Positions 23,038 through 29,968 of a DNA stretch of 29,968 bases are shown here, in pieces. The notes under the pieces were generated by a model. That model did no database searches, was not told the origin of the DNA, and was given only the letters and a program-made list of their open reading frames with translations. Within the stretch, counting starts at the first letter, position 1; the number at the start of each line of letters is the position of its first letter. The translations under genes and the position numbers were made by a program. The DNA comes from Bacteroidales bacterium UBA5197 (GTDB lineage Bacteria; Bacteroidota; Bacteroidia; Bacteroidales; Lentimicrobiaceae): positions 309,611-339,578 of the forward strand of contig DHVX01000061.1 of assembly GCA_002412885.1 (NCBI GenBank), read 5' to 3'.

Positions 23038-24093
23038 ATGATCGACGACAACGCTACAAAACGCACAGAATTGGCCGACCTCGGCGAATTCGGACTTATA
23101 GACCATCTTACCTCCGGCTTCACGCACATAAACAGCAGCACACTCAAGGGAGTCGGTGATGATGCAGCCGTAATCGATCATGGCGATTATGTGACTCTTG
23201 TTACCAAAGATCTGCTGGTGGAAGGCATTCATTTCGACCTTACCTACACTCCGCTCAGGCATCTGGGTTACAAAGCAGCGGTTGTCAATATTTCAGATAT
23301 TGTAGCAATGAATGGCGTTGCCGAACAGTTGCTTGTTGGCATTTCAGTGTCCAACCGCTTTTCGGTGGAGGCTCTTGACGAACTGTATGCCGGCATAAAA
23401 CTGGCTTGCGACAAATACAAGGTTGATATGGTTGGCGGCGATACAACATCCTCGGTTTCAGGTTTGTTCCTCTCCATAACCGCAATCGGCAGAGCAAAAA
23501 AAGAAGATGTGGTTTACCGCAGCACGGCACGCGAACATGATTTGGTTTGTGTAAGCGGCGATCTGGGCGGAGCTTATATGGGTTTGCTTTTGCTTGAACG
23601 CGAAAAGCAGGTTTACAAAGCCAACCCGCAAATGCAGCCCGATCTTGAAGGAAATGATTATGTGCTCGAACGCCAGTTAAAACCCGAAGCCCGTGCCGAT
23701 GTGCTTGTTAAACTTCGCGAAGCCGGTGTTAAACCAACGGCTATGATCGATATTTCGGATGGACTCGCCAGCGAAATTCTGCACATTGCAAAAGATTCCG
23801 GACTGGGTTGCAGAATTTATGAAAATAAGCTGCCCATTGATGTGGTTACTGCCGAAGTTGCCGCTGAATTCACCATCGATCCCACCACGGCTGCCATGAA
23901 CGGAGGCGAAGATTACGAACTTCTCTTCACCGTTGATGTGAACGATTTCGATAAAGTAAAAGCAATCAATGGCATACACGTTATCGGCCATATGCTTGAG
24001 AAAGCAGAAGGCGAATACCTGATCAGTAACGGCGGAAGCCTTTACCCGATTGAGGCGCAAGGCTTTAATCATATGCGGGAGGAAGAAAAGTAA
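23038..24093 (+). CDS. thiL: Thiamine-monophosphate kinase
   Basis: 351 residues from the ATG at 23038; a TTG at 23014 in the same frame lies within the promoter box. It phosphorylates thiamine monophosphate to thiamine diphosphate, the cofactor of SucA and KorB in this window. The GDDAAV motif (from G40), SDIVAMNGV, and GGDTTSS (about 138-144) are the ATP/Mg-binding segments of the PurM/ThiL fold. MIDISDGLASEI and NGGEDYELLFTVD are the conserved C-terminal blocks. It appears monocistronic, with a leader of about 16 bases and dispersed repeats on both sides. No TPP riboswitch is visible in the short leader. Confidence 0.95.
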   Translation: MIDDNATKRTELADLGEFGLIDHLTSGFTHINSSTLKGVGDDAAVIDHGDYVTLVTKDLLVEGIHFDLTYTPLRHLGYKAAVVNISDIVAMNGVAEQLLVGISVSNRFSVEALDELYAGIKLACDKYKVDMVGGDTTSSVSGLFLSITAIGRAKKEDVVYRSTAREHDLVCVSGDLGGAYMGLLLLEREKQVYKANPQMQPDLEGNDYVLERQLKPEARADVLVKLREAGVKPTAMIDISDGLASEILHIAKDSGLGCRIYENKLPIDVVTAEVAAEFTIDPTTAAMNGGEDYELLFTVDVNDFDKVKAINGIHVIGHMLEKAEGEYLISNGGSLYPIEAQGFNHMREEEK

Positions 24094-24108
24094 GTTGTAA
24101 ATTTATTA

Positions 24109-24160
24109 CACTTCGACTCCCCTTCGACAAGCTCAGGGCAGGCTGCTCAGTGTGACATTG
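24109..24160 (-). repeat. Dispersed repeat, reverse copy with a 24-base insert
   Basis: CTTCGACTCC and GCTCAGTGTGACATT are the two halves of the copy seen intact at 24219-24247, interrupted by 24 bases (24121-24144). The insert contains TTCGACAAGCTCAGGG, the core of a second repeat family also seen near 6700. Flanking bases (TGTAAATTTATTACA before, GTGTT after) match those of the intact copy. Confidence 0.8.
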
Positions 24161-24218
24161 GTGTTAAGTCAGCATTGATTCTTTTTAATTGCTTTAAATG
24201 TAAATTGTAAATTTAATA

Positions 24219-24247
24219 CACTTCGACTCCGCTCAGTGTGACATTCG
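24219..24247 (-). repeat. Dispersed repeat, reverse copy after thiL
   Basis: Same 29 bases as the copy at 22878-22906. The preceding TGTAAATTTAATA duplicates the flank of the copy at 24109-24160, so a local duplication of about 50 bases is likely. Confidence 0.8.
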
Positions 24248-24300
24248 TGTTGTAGTAACGATGCTAAATTTTGATAAGTTTATTATCAATTAAATACGAA

Positions 24301-24326
24301 GTCATCCTGAGCGGAGTCGAAGGATA
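24301..24326 (+). repeat. Dispersed repeat, forward copy before uvrC
   Basis: GTCATCCTGAGCGGAGTCGA then AGGATA, the inverse of the copy at 24219-24247 about 53 bases away. The two can form a second inverted pair like the one before thiL. Confidence 0.8.
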
Positions 24327-24384
24327 AAAACGAAAAAAACAAACATCATTTCTGATCTGTCAAAAAAAACCTTTTAATTAACAC

Positions 24385-26202
24385 ATGCCAGCCACCCTCT
24401 CCACCCTCCTCAAAACACTCCCGTCGAACCCCGGCGTGTATCAGTATTTTGATAAGGATGGAAAGATTATCTATATCGGGAAGGCCAAGAACCTCAAGAA
24501 AAGGGTACTCTCCTATTTCAATAAGGACAATTCACTGGCAGGCAAGGTAAGGGTGCTCGTTTCAAAAATTAACGACATCCGATGGATAGTGGTTGACAGC
24601 GAATATGACGCACTGTTGCTGGAAAACAACCTGATAAAAGAATATCAGCCGCGCTACAACATCATGTTGAAAGATGACAAAACCTATCCATGGATTTGCA
24701 TCAAAAATGAGCCTTTCCCCAGGGTTTTCCCGACAAGGAATCTGATAAAAGACGGAAGCGAATACTTTGGCCCCTATGCATCAGGGAAACTAATGCACAC
24801 ATTGCTAGACCTGATCCGGCAGCTTTACCCTTTGCGGAATTGCAAGCTGAATCTGACACCCAACAACATCAACTCAGGAAAATTCAAGGTGTGCCTTGAG
24901 TATCATATCGGCAATTGCCTGGGCCCCTGCGAAGGGCTGCAAAGTGAGGAGGATTACCTGAATACGGTGAAAGGAATCCGAAGCATCATCAAAGGAAACA
25001 TAGGCATGGTGAAAAGCCAGCTGCACGACCTGATGAAAGAATATGCCGCTGAATTTAAGTTTGAAAAGGCGCATATTGTCAAGGAAAAGATTGACCTGCT
25101 TGATAAATATCAGAGCAAGTCGATGGTGGTCAACCCTTCCATCAATAATGTGGATGTTTTCTCCATTATTGAAGATGAGCAGGCTGCCTATGTAAATTTT
25201 GTGAAAGTTGCGTCCGGAGCCATTATTCAATCGCACACTGTTGAGCTGAAAAAGAAACTCGAAGAAACCACCGAAGAGCTTCTGACACTTGCCATTGCCG
25301 ATCTTCATACACGTTTCAGCAGCGGCGCTTCAGAAATTATTGTTCCGCTTATGCCGGAGTTCAGGCTACCTGACATTACTTATACCGTTCCGCAAAGGGG
25401 CGACAAAAAGCAATTGCTGGAACTCTCGGAGCGCAATGCAAAGTATTATCAGCTCGACAAGCAACGGCAAAAAGAGCTGGTTGATCCCTCACGACGCACC
25501 AACCGCATTCTGGACACCATTAAAAAAGACCTCGGACTGAAGCAGCAACCGGTTCATATGGAGTGTTTCGACAATTCAAACACACAGGGAACCTATCCGG
25601 TAGCGGCAATGGTTGTTTTTCGCGATGCAAAACCTGAAAAGAAGGATTACCGCCACTTCAACATCAAAACAGTGGAAGGCCCCAACGATTTCGCTTCCAT
25701 GGAGGAAGTGGTTTACCGCCGTTACAGCCGTATGCTTGAAGAAGGACAGGAATTGCCACAGGTGGTTATTGTTGACGGAGGAAAAGGTCAACTAAGTTCA
25801 GCCATGATCAGCATTGAAAAACTGGGACTTCAGCATACAATTCAGGTGATCGGAATCGCAAAGAAACTGGAAGAACTCTATTTTCCGGGAGATCCGCTGC
25901 CACTTCATCTCGACAAAAAATCTGAAACCCTGCGGATAATCCAGCAAATGCGCGATGAAGCCCACCGTTTCGGCATCACCCACCATCGCAAAAAACGCGA
26001 AAAAGGAACCATCAAAACCGCGCTGAGCGACATAGAAGGCATTGGACCCTCAACGTCTCAGCTTCTGCTGCAGAAGTTTAAATCGGTGAAAAACATCCGC
26101 ATAGCTACAATGGAAGAGCTGAAAGCAGCCGTTGGAAATTCAAGGGCGAAGATTGTTTACGATCACTTTCATAGAGCGGGAAACAGCGGTTTAGAAGCTT
26201 AG
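24385..26202 (+). CDS. uvrC: UvrABC excinuclease subunit C
   Basis: 605 residues, the normal length. UvrC makes both incisions around DNA lesions in nucleotide excision repair. The GIY-YIG nuclease comes first (GVYQY at 17-21, YIGKAKNLKKR at 30-40), making the 3' cut. A UVR domain lies around 200-240 and binds UvrB. The RNase H-like 5' nuclease includes ECFDNSNTQG with D396 and VVIVDGGKGQL. The HhH domain (DIEGIGPSTSQLLL, about 547-600) binds DNA. The cysteine-rich spacer (C145 region, with CLEYHIGNCLGPC) may hold an Fe-S cluster as in other UvrC proteins. It stands alone and no clean promoter is seen in the repeat-rich region upstream. Confidence 0.97.
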   Translation: MPATLSTLLKTLPSNPGVYQYFDKDGKIIYIGKAKNLKKRVLSYFNKDNSLAGKVRVLVSKINDIRWIVVDSEYDALLLENNLIKEYQPRYNIMLKDDKTYPWICIKNEPFPRVFPTRNLIKDGSEYFGPYASGKLMHTLLDLIRQLYPLRNCKLNLTPNNINSGKFKVCLEYHIGNCLGPCEGLQSEEDYLNTVKGIRSIIKGNIGMVKSQLHDLMKEYAAEFKFEKAHIVKEKIDLLDKYQSKSMVVNPSINNVDVFSIIEDEQAAYVNFVKVASGAIIQSHTVELKKKLEETTEELLTLAIADLHTRFSSGASEIIVPLMPEFRLPDITYTVPQRGDKKQLLELSERNAKYYQLDKQRQKELVDPSRRTNRILDTIKKDLGLKQQPVHMECFDNSNTQGTYPVAAMVVFRDAKPEKKDYRHFNIKTVEGPNDFASMEEVVYRRYSRMLEEGQELPQVVIVDGGKGQLSSAMISIEKLGLQHTIQVIGIAKKLEELYFPGDPLPLHLDKKSETLRIIQQMRDEAHRFGITHHRKKREKGTIKTALSDIEGIGPSTSQLLLQKFKSVKNIRIATMEELKAAVGNSRAKIVYDHFHRAGNSGLEA

Positions 26203-26242
26203 TCAACTTACATGCAAACCGGCCGGGGTTATTCATTTCTGC

Positions 26243-26273
26243 TTGACAAAAGGTATAAATCTTTGTATATTTG
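26243..26273 (+). promoter_or_regulatory. Promoter for the T9SS cargo gene
   Basis: TTG at 26243-26245, 20 bases, then TATATTTG at 26266-26273 match the Bacteroidota consensus (-33 shortened to TTG). The ATG at 26294 follows by 20 bases. Confidence 0.65.
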
Positions 26274-26293
26274 ATCTTTAAAACTTGCTGAGA

Positions 26294-27484
26294 ATGAGAA
26301 AGATAATCCTGCTTTTTATTCTTTGTGCTGTTGCAATTGAGGCATATCCTCAGTGGACGAGATTGTGCAATGACTTTGAGCCAAATATTTCAGTTACTGC
26401 GTTTGATTCCACTGTTATTTCAGGTGCTTCTTCCTTTGGCCCTTACGATCTGGCTGTTTCATATGACCAGGGAAATACCTGGACTGGCAGGAATCTGCTA
26501 CAATCCGGTGGCGTTATTTATTTATGTACGGATGATTCGATGATATATGCCTGCACTCCCAATGGAATTTATAGGACACTAAAAGATACGTTAAACTGGT
26601 CATCGTACAATGAAGGTCTGCCGGCTGGGCAAATCAATAAAATTATCCTGAAAGACAGCATCATGCTGGCAAGCAGTAACAGCAGTGTTTTTCAACGGAT
26701 CGTCGGAGATACCATCTGGACAACTGTATGCGAAAGCAGTCCGGTTTCCGGAATCAGTGATTTTGATTACGATGGCAACACCCTTGTTGTGGCAGGTTAT
26801 AATGGAATTGCAGAAAGCTATGACAGGGGGCTAAGCTGGAACCAATGGCCTTCAGCTTATATTTTCCAATTTGATGCTGTAATTGTAAAAGGAGATACCA
26901 TTGTTGCCGGATCAGGAGCAGGAATATACCGGAAGCTGATCTCTGTGAATAATATAAGCAAGGTCAGCAATGGCCTGGAGGAGCTATGGAATCCTTTAGG
27001 ATATGATTACTATGGGGAATTTGAACAATTTCATCTTATAGGAGACCATATTTTCGTGTGCGGACAAACGGGCGTATATAAATTGTCTGATTATACATGG
27101 GATTGGGAGTTCACAGGCCTGGAATACTGGACAGATGCCCTGGCAAGCAATGCAGAGATGCTGTTTGCGGCAAAGGGTTACCAAGGGGTTTGGGGACGTC
27201 CTTTGAATCAGTTGATTCTAAGTACAAATTCAGCTCCTGTTGTTAAATCTCCCTTCAGTATTTATCCCAATCCGGCGAATACCATTATCACCATCGACAC
27301 CCAAACCACTCCGGGAAAGAACACCTCTCTAACTATATTAAACCTTCAGGGTCAGCAACTTATTAAATTCCATCTAACGGAAGCAAACACTATGCTTGAT
27401 GTTCAGGCATTTCCTCCGGGGGTATATTTTGCAAAAATAACCGATGGTACAACGGCTAAGACTGTGAAGTTTCTCAAGCGATGA
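26294..27484 (+). CDS. Secreted beta-propeller-like protein with T9SS sorting domain
   Basis: 396 residues from the ATG at 26294; an in-frame TTG at 26285 is less likely given the promoter at 26266-26273. A signal peptide ends near residue 20 (IEAYPQW). The body has repeated strands with the sialidase/BNR look: VSYDQGNTWTGRN and ESYDRGLSWNQWP share Asp-x-Gly-x-x-W, and MLASSNSSVFQ, TIVAGSGAGIYRK and HIFVCGQTGVYKL are further blade strands. The last ~78 residues (from SPFSIYPNPAN, residue 319) form the type A C-terminal sorting domain: YPNPA, a LTILNLQGQQL strand, LDVQAFPPGVYFAKI and the basic end VKFLKR. The protein should be exported by type IX secretion to the cell surface. Ligand unknown. 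Confidence 0.88.
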   Translation: MRKIILLFILCAVAIEAYPQWTRLCNDFEPNISVTAFDSTVISGASSFGPYDLAVSYDQGNTWTGRNLLQSGGVIYLCTDDSMIYACTPNGIYRTLKDTLNWSSYNEGLPAGQINKIILKDSIMLASSNSSVFQRIVGDTIWTTVCESSPVSGISDFDYDGNTLVVAGYNGIAESYDRGLSWNQWPSAYIFQFDAVIVKGDTIVAGSGAGIYRKLISVNNISKVSNGLEELWNPLGYDYYGEFEQFHLIGDHIFVCGQTGVYKLSDYTWDWEFTGLEYWTDALASNAEMLFAAKGYQGVWGRPLNQLILSTNSAPVVKSPFSIYPNPANTIITIDTQTTPGKNTSLTILNLQGQQLIKFHLTEANTMLDVQAFPPGVYFAKITDGTTAKTVKFLKR

Positions 27485-27487
27485 TAA

Positions 27488-27700
27488 CCACAAAATGGGC
27501 ACATAGGTAACAGAGATTTTTAATGTTCGACCTATGTGTTCTGTGTTTCTGGTTGTTTTATTCTTTTTTCACCACTTAGGCACATAGGGCACATAGACTT
27601 TCAGATGTTTTGTGCTATGTGTTCTATGTTTCTATGTGGTTCTATTTTTTCTTTTTTCACCACATAAACAAATAGGGCACATAGACTTTAAACATTCGAC
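27488..27700. repeat. Degenerate intergenic repeat region (CACATAG units)
   Basis: A 321-base gap (27485-27805) with no gene. Two direct copies of about 42 bases (27560-27601 and 27648-27689) share TTCTTTTTTCACCAC and ATAGGGCACATAGACTTT. Before and between them are CACATAGG, CCTATGTG and CTATGTGTTCTATGT, which are inverse complements and would form hairpins. This resembles the dispersed CACATAG repeats known in Bacteroidota genomes; no coding potential is seen. Confidence 0.75.
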
Positions 27701-27728
27701 CAATGTTATACAATTCTCTGAAATATAG

Positions 27729-27736
27729 TACTTTCG
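27729..27736 (+). promoter_or_regulatory. Weak -7 box candidate (TACTTTCG) for ppk2
   Basis: TACTTTCG departs from TAnnTTTG in one base and has no clear -33 partner. It is 70 bases before the ppk2 ATG at 27806. Low confidence. Confidence 0.25.
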
Positions 27737-27805
27737 CATAATATTGGGAACACATCCCGGCAAGGCAGCCTCAACAATTTATAACCTTGATTATTAAGCT
27801 TTTGT

Positions 27806-28561
27806 ATGGAAGCAAACAATTTAAAAAAGCAATACCGCGAAGAGCTGAAGCAGCTTCAGATCGAACTGATCAGGCTTCAGAAATGGATACAGGATCACCA
27901 TCTCAGACTTGCCATTATTTTTGAGGGTCGCGATACTGCCGGAAAGGGAGGTGCTATTTACCGGTTTACCCGATATCTGAATCCCCGCGCCATGCGGGTA
28001 GTGGCACTTCCCAAGCCCAATGATGTGGAAAAAGGGCAGTGGTATTTTCAGCGATACATTAAAGAATTGCCCAATCCCGGTGAAATCGTTTTTTTTGACC
28101 GCAGTTGGTATAACCGTGCTGTGGTAGAGCCGGTGATGGGATTTTGCAGCAAAGAGCAATATGAATTATTCCTCAGGCAAGCGCCGGTTTTTGAGAATAT
28201 GTTGCTTGAAGATGGGGTGATACTGATAAAATTCTGGTTTTCAATCAACATTGTTGAACAGAAAGTACGCATCGAAGACCGCATCCAAAATCCGCTGAAA
28301 ATGTGGAAACTCAGCACAGTTGACCTGAAAGCCCAGCAGATGTGGGATGAGTTTACCGAATACAAAAACCAGATGTTTCTGCACACACACCGGCCCGATA
28401 ATCCGTGGGTAATTGTAAAGGGAAATGACAAACAGGTAGCCAGGATGGAGGCCATGCGCTATGTGCTGGCACAAATGGAATATCCTGAAAAATCACAGGC
28501 AAAGGTTTCATTTGCACCAAATCCTGAGATTATCAATGTGTTTGACCCGTCAATGATTTAA
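27806..28561 (+). CDS. ppk2: Polyphosphate kinase 2 family protein
   Basis: 251 residues, a one-domain PPK2. It transfers phosphate between polyphosphate and nucleoside diphosphates (or monophosphates, by class). The Walker A loop is EGRDTAGKGGAI (E40 to I51), with K48 in the P-loop. The Walker B/lid region is VFFDRSWYNRA (D98, R99, S100), and the RIQNPLKMWKLSTVDLKA stretch is the lid module typical of class I enzymes. It starts 321 bases after the T9SS cargo gene, behind a repeat region, and is transcribed alone. No ppk1 or ppx is adjacent. Short-chain class I members prefer ADP or GDP; the exact nucleotide cannot be read here. Confidence 0.93.
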   Translation: MEANNLKKQYREELKQLQIELIRLQKWIQDHHLRLAIIFEGRDTAGKGGAIYRFTRYLNPRAMRVVALPKPNDVEKGQWYFQRYIKELPNPGEIVFFDRSWYNRAVVEPVMGFCSKEQYELFLRQAPVFENMLLEDGVILIKFWFSINIVEQKVRIEDRIQNPLKMWKLSTVDLKAQQMWDEFTEYKNQMFLHTHRPDNPWVIVKGNDKQVARMEAMRYVLAQMEYPEKSQAKVSFAPNPEIINVFDPSMI

Positions 28562-28613
28562 ATTCTTACTGCAGAATGTGTGGATACTATTCCCAGCATT
28601 CCCTTTCCACATA

Positions 28614-28699
28614 CGGCTTCCGCGCGTCCCCTGACGCGTGGTTTAACATTAATTACATAACCGCGAATTGCGCGAAGACTCAATCTTTGGCCGAAGGAG
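28614..28699 (+). repeat. Structured repeat, copy A (hairpin CGCGTC/GACGCG)
   Basis: GGCTTC is followed by a perfect 6-bp hairpin CGCGTC-CCCT-GACGCG (28623-28638). About 40 bases later come ACTCAATCTT and TGGCCGAAGGAG (28678-28699). The same two parts occur in the same order and orientation at 29799-29932. The hairpin stem differs between copies by a matched base-pair change. Confidence 0.7.
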
Positions 28700-28728
28700 C
28701 TCAGGAGCAAAATAAGTCAAATCTCATC

Positions 28729-29700
28729 TCACTTAAACATCAGCACTTCAGCTTTTCCACCGGCTTTCACATAGCCGCGGAACATGCCCGGAGTATTGAA
28801 CGGCATTGACAAATTCCCTTCCTTGTCCAGCGCAATTAAACCACCGGCGGCACCCTGTGATTTCAGTTTTTCGTTGATGATGTAGTTTGCCGCCTGATCA
28901 ATTGTTTCGCCAAGGTAAAGCATTCGGGCAGACACATCAAAGGCCACTGAATTGCGGATAAAGAACTCACCATGTCCTGTGCATGAAATGGCGCAGCTTT
29001 CGTTGTTGGCATAAGTTCCGGCGCCAATTACCGGTGAATCGCCGATGCGGCCGTATTTTTTATAAACCATACCTCCGGTGGAGGTGGCTGCTGCCAGATT
29101 TCCCTGTTGATCAAGTGCAACGGCTCCAACTGTTCCTTTGCGCCCGTCCTTTTCAATCCGTGCCTTCACTTTAAGGTATTCCTGCCAGCTTTCTTCGGTG
29201 TAGAAATATGAAGGATCGACCAGTTCGAGGCCCTGCACACGGGCAAATTCTTCTGCACCACGCCCGGCCATCATCACATGTGCCGATGAATCCATCACCC
29301 TGCGGGCGGCTTCCACCGGACTTTTGATGATCATTACACCGGCAACCGCTCCGGCTTTCAGGGTTTTGCCATCCATAATGGAAGCATCCAGCTCATTTTT
29401 TCCTTCGGCGTTAAAGACCGCTCCCTTGCCTGAGTTAAACAGCGGACATTCCTCCATCACCTGAATGGCAGCTACCACAGCATCAAGGGCTGAACCACCG
29501 TTCGCCAGCACTTTTTCGCCGGCAGCAAGGGCTTTGGTAAGTTCCTGCTCGTATAAGATCTGTTTGTCAGGTGTAAATCTTTCGGGAGTGATATTGCCGG
29601 CGCCACCATGGATCACCAGCACATAGCCGGGCTCCTGAGCAAAAAGCGCATTGACGGTTAGCAAAGTAAAAACCAGAAAGCAGTATAACGGATTTTTCAT
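28729..29700 (-). CDS. Secreted isoaspartyl peptidase / L-asparaginase (Ntn hydrolase)
   Basis: 323 residues, plant-type asparaginase family. A signal peptide (MKNPLYCFLV, cleavage near ALFA-Q at 21-22) sends it to the periplasm or beyond. HGGAGN (31-36) and the block CPLFNSGKGAVFN (85-97) are family signatures. The autocleavage site is GTVGAVALD with catalytic T190, which becomes the N-terminus of the beta subunit. GGMVYKKYGRIGDSP and GTGHGEFF-like SCTGHGEFFIRN line the substrate pocket. It hydrolyses beta-aspartyl peptides and asparagine. It is convergent with ppk2 and flanked on both sides by copies of the structured repeat (28614-28699 and 29799-29932). Confidence 0.93.
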   Translation of the reverse strand: MKNPLYCFLVFTLLTVNALFAQEPGYVLVIHGGAGNITPERFTPDKQILYEQELTKALAAGEKVLANGGSALDAVVAAIQVMEECPLFNSGKGAVFNAEGKNELDASIMDGKTLKAGAVAGVMIIKSPVEAARRVMDSSAHVMMAGRGAEEFARVQGLELVDPSYFYTEESWQEYLKVKARIEKDGRKGTVGAVALDQQGNLAAATSTGGMVYKKYGRIGDSPVIGAGTYANNESCAISCTGHGEFFIRNSVAFDVSARMLYLGETIDQAANYIINEKLKSQGAAGGLIALDKEGNLSMPFNTPGMFRGYVKAGGKAEVLMFK

Positions 29701-29798
29701 GACGCAATGTTTTTACAGCAATATTACGAAATTCATGCAAGAGCTGTTGTGGTAATTCTATTTAAATGGTATCAGGAGATACATTTTTATTACCCATG

Positions 29799-29932
29799 CC
29801 GCTTCCGCGTGTCACACGACACGAAGGTACACGAGCGCTCAAATTATCAATAACAGCTGGTGCAGATACGAGGCCTAACGGCCTGAGTGACAGAAAAGGA
29901 GGATTAAGCGACTCAAGCAATGGCCGAAGGAG
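29799..29932 (+). repeat. Structured repeat, copy B (hairpin CGTGTC/GACACG)
   Basis: CGCTTCCG leads to the hairpin CGTGTC-ACAC-GACACG. About 45 bases on is a second small hairpin AGGCC-TAAC-GGCCT (29871-29884). It ends in ACTCAAGCAATGGCCGAAGG then AG (29911-29932), sharing 19 of 22 bases with copy A. Copy B is longer by about 48 bases. The rest of 29701-29968 shows no gene. Confidence 0.7.
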
Positions 29933-29968
29933 GCAGACGCATCTCTTTTCTTTATCTTACCTTTTGCT

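Noticed and set aside
22783..24326. CRISPR array around thiL
   Set aside because: Copies are in both orientations, irregularly spaced and flank a gene; no regular spacers or cas genes.
28576..28809. 77-residue open frame on the plus strand
   Set aside because: It covers structured repeat copy A and runs antisense to the end of the asparaginase gene; no family resemblance.

Overview
The window looks like a chromosomal segment of a Bacteroidota bacterium, probably an anaerobic or facultative member of the Bacteroidales/Marinilabiliales type (inference). The evidence is a cell-surface protein with a type IX secretion C-terminal sorting domain (26294-27484), a lipoprotein with an acidic stretch after the lipid cysteine, promoters of the Bacteroidota form TTTG-N~20-TAnnTTTG in front of several genes, little Shine-Dalgarno signal, and ferredoxin-linked carbon metabolism. 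No rRNA, tRNA, CRISPR array, phage or insertion-sequence gene was seen.

Layout. 132-4961 is a tight six-gene co-directional operon: NifX-like protein, zinc-ribbon/2[4Fe-4S] ferredoxin, radical SAM protein, cobalamin adenosyltransferase, trans-sulfuration PLP lyase and a CoA-disulfide-reductase-like flavoprotein. It ends at a strong terminator (4986-5020). 5292-8657 holds a lipoprotein, a HAD hydrolase, a secreted protein of unknown function and a DUF1697 protein. 8720-9239 (minus) is a ParE/RelE toxin-antitoxin pair whose toxin is interrupted by one in-frame stop. 9402-12629 (minus) holds a YugP-like zinc peptidase, a gamma carbonic anhydrase and L-aspartate oxidase (NadB). 12920-14227 is a polytopic membrane protein, followed by an intact MntA/HepT toxin-antitoxin module with an apparently leaderless promoter.

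The central region, 15053-22648, is metabolically the most coherent. sucA-sucB (E1 and E2 of 2-oxoglutarate dehydrogenase) lie on the minus strand. A 55-residue 2[4Fe-4S] ferredoxin follows, and then korA-korB (2-oxoacid:ferredoxin oxidoreductase) on the plus strand. Two alternative routes from 2-oxoglutarate to succinyl-CoA, one NAD-linked and one ferredoxin-linked, therefore sit back to back with a candidate ferredoxin between them. Downstream come thiL, uvrC, the T9SS cargo protein, a PPK2 polyphosphate kinase and a secreted isoaspartyl peptidase/asparaginase.

The intergenic DNA is rich in repeats. Inverted 16-20 bp elements, partly in REPIN-like head-to-head pairs, flank thiL. A hairpin element with a compensatory base-pair change flanks the asparaginase gene on both sides. 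There is an octamer tandem repeat before mntA, and there are degenerate palindromes after ppk2 and before the carbonic anhydrase gene. The best candidates for something undescribed are the first operon, the back-to-back Suc/Kor arrangement and the structured repeats. All assignments come from reading motifs by eye; no database search was run.
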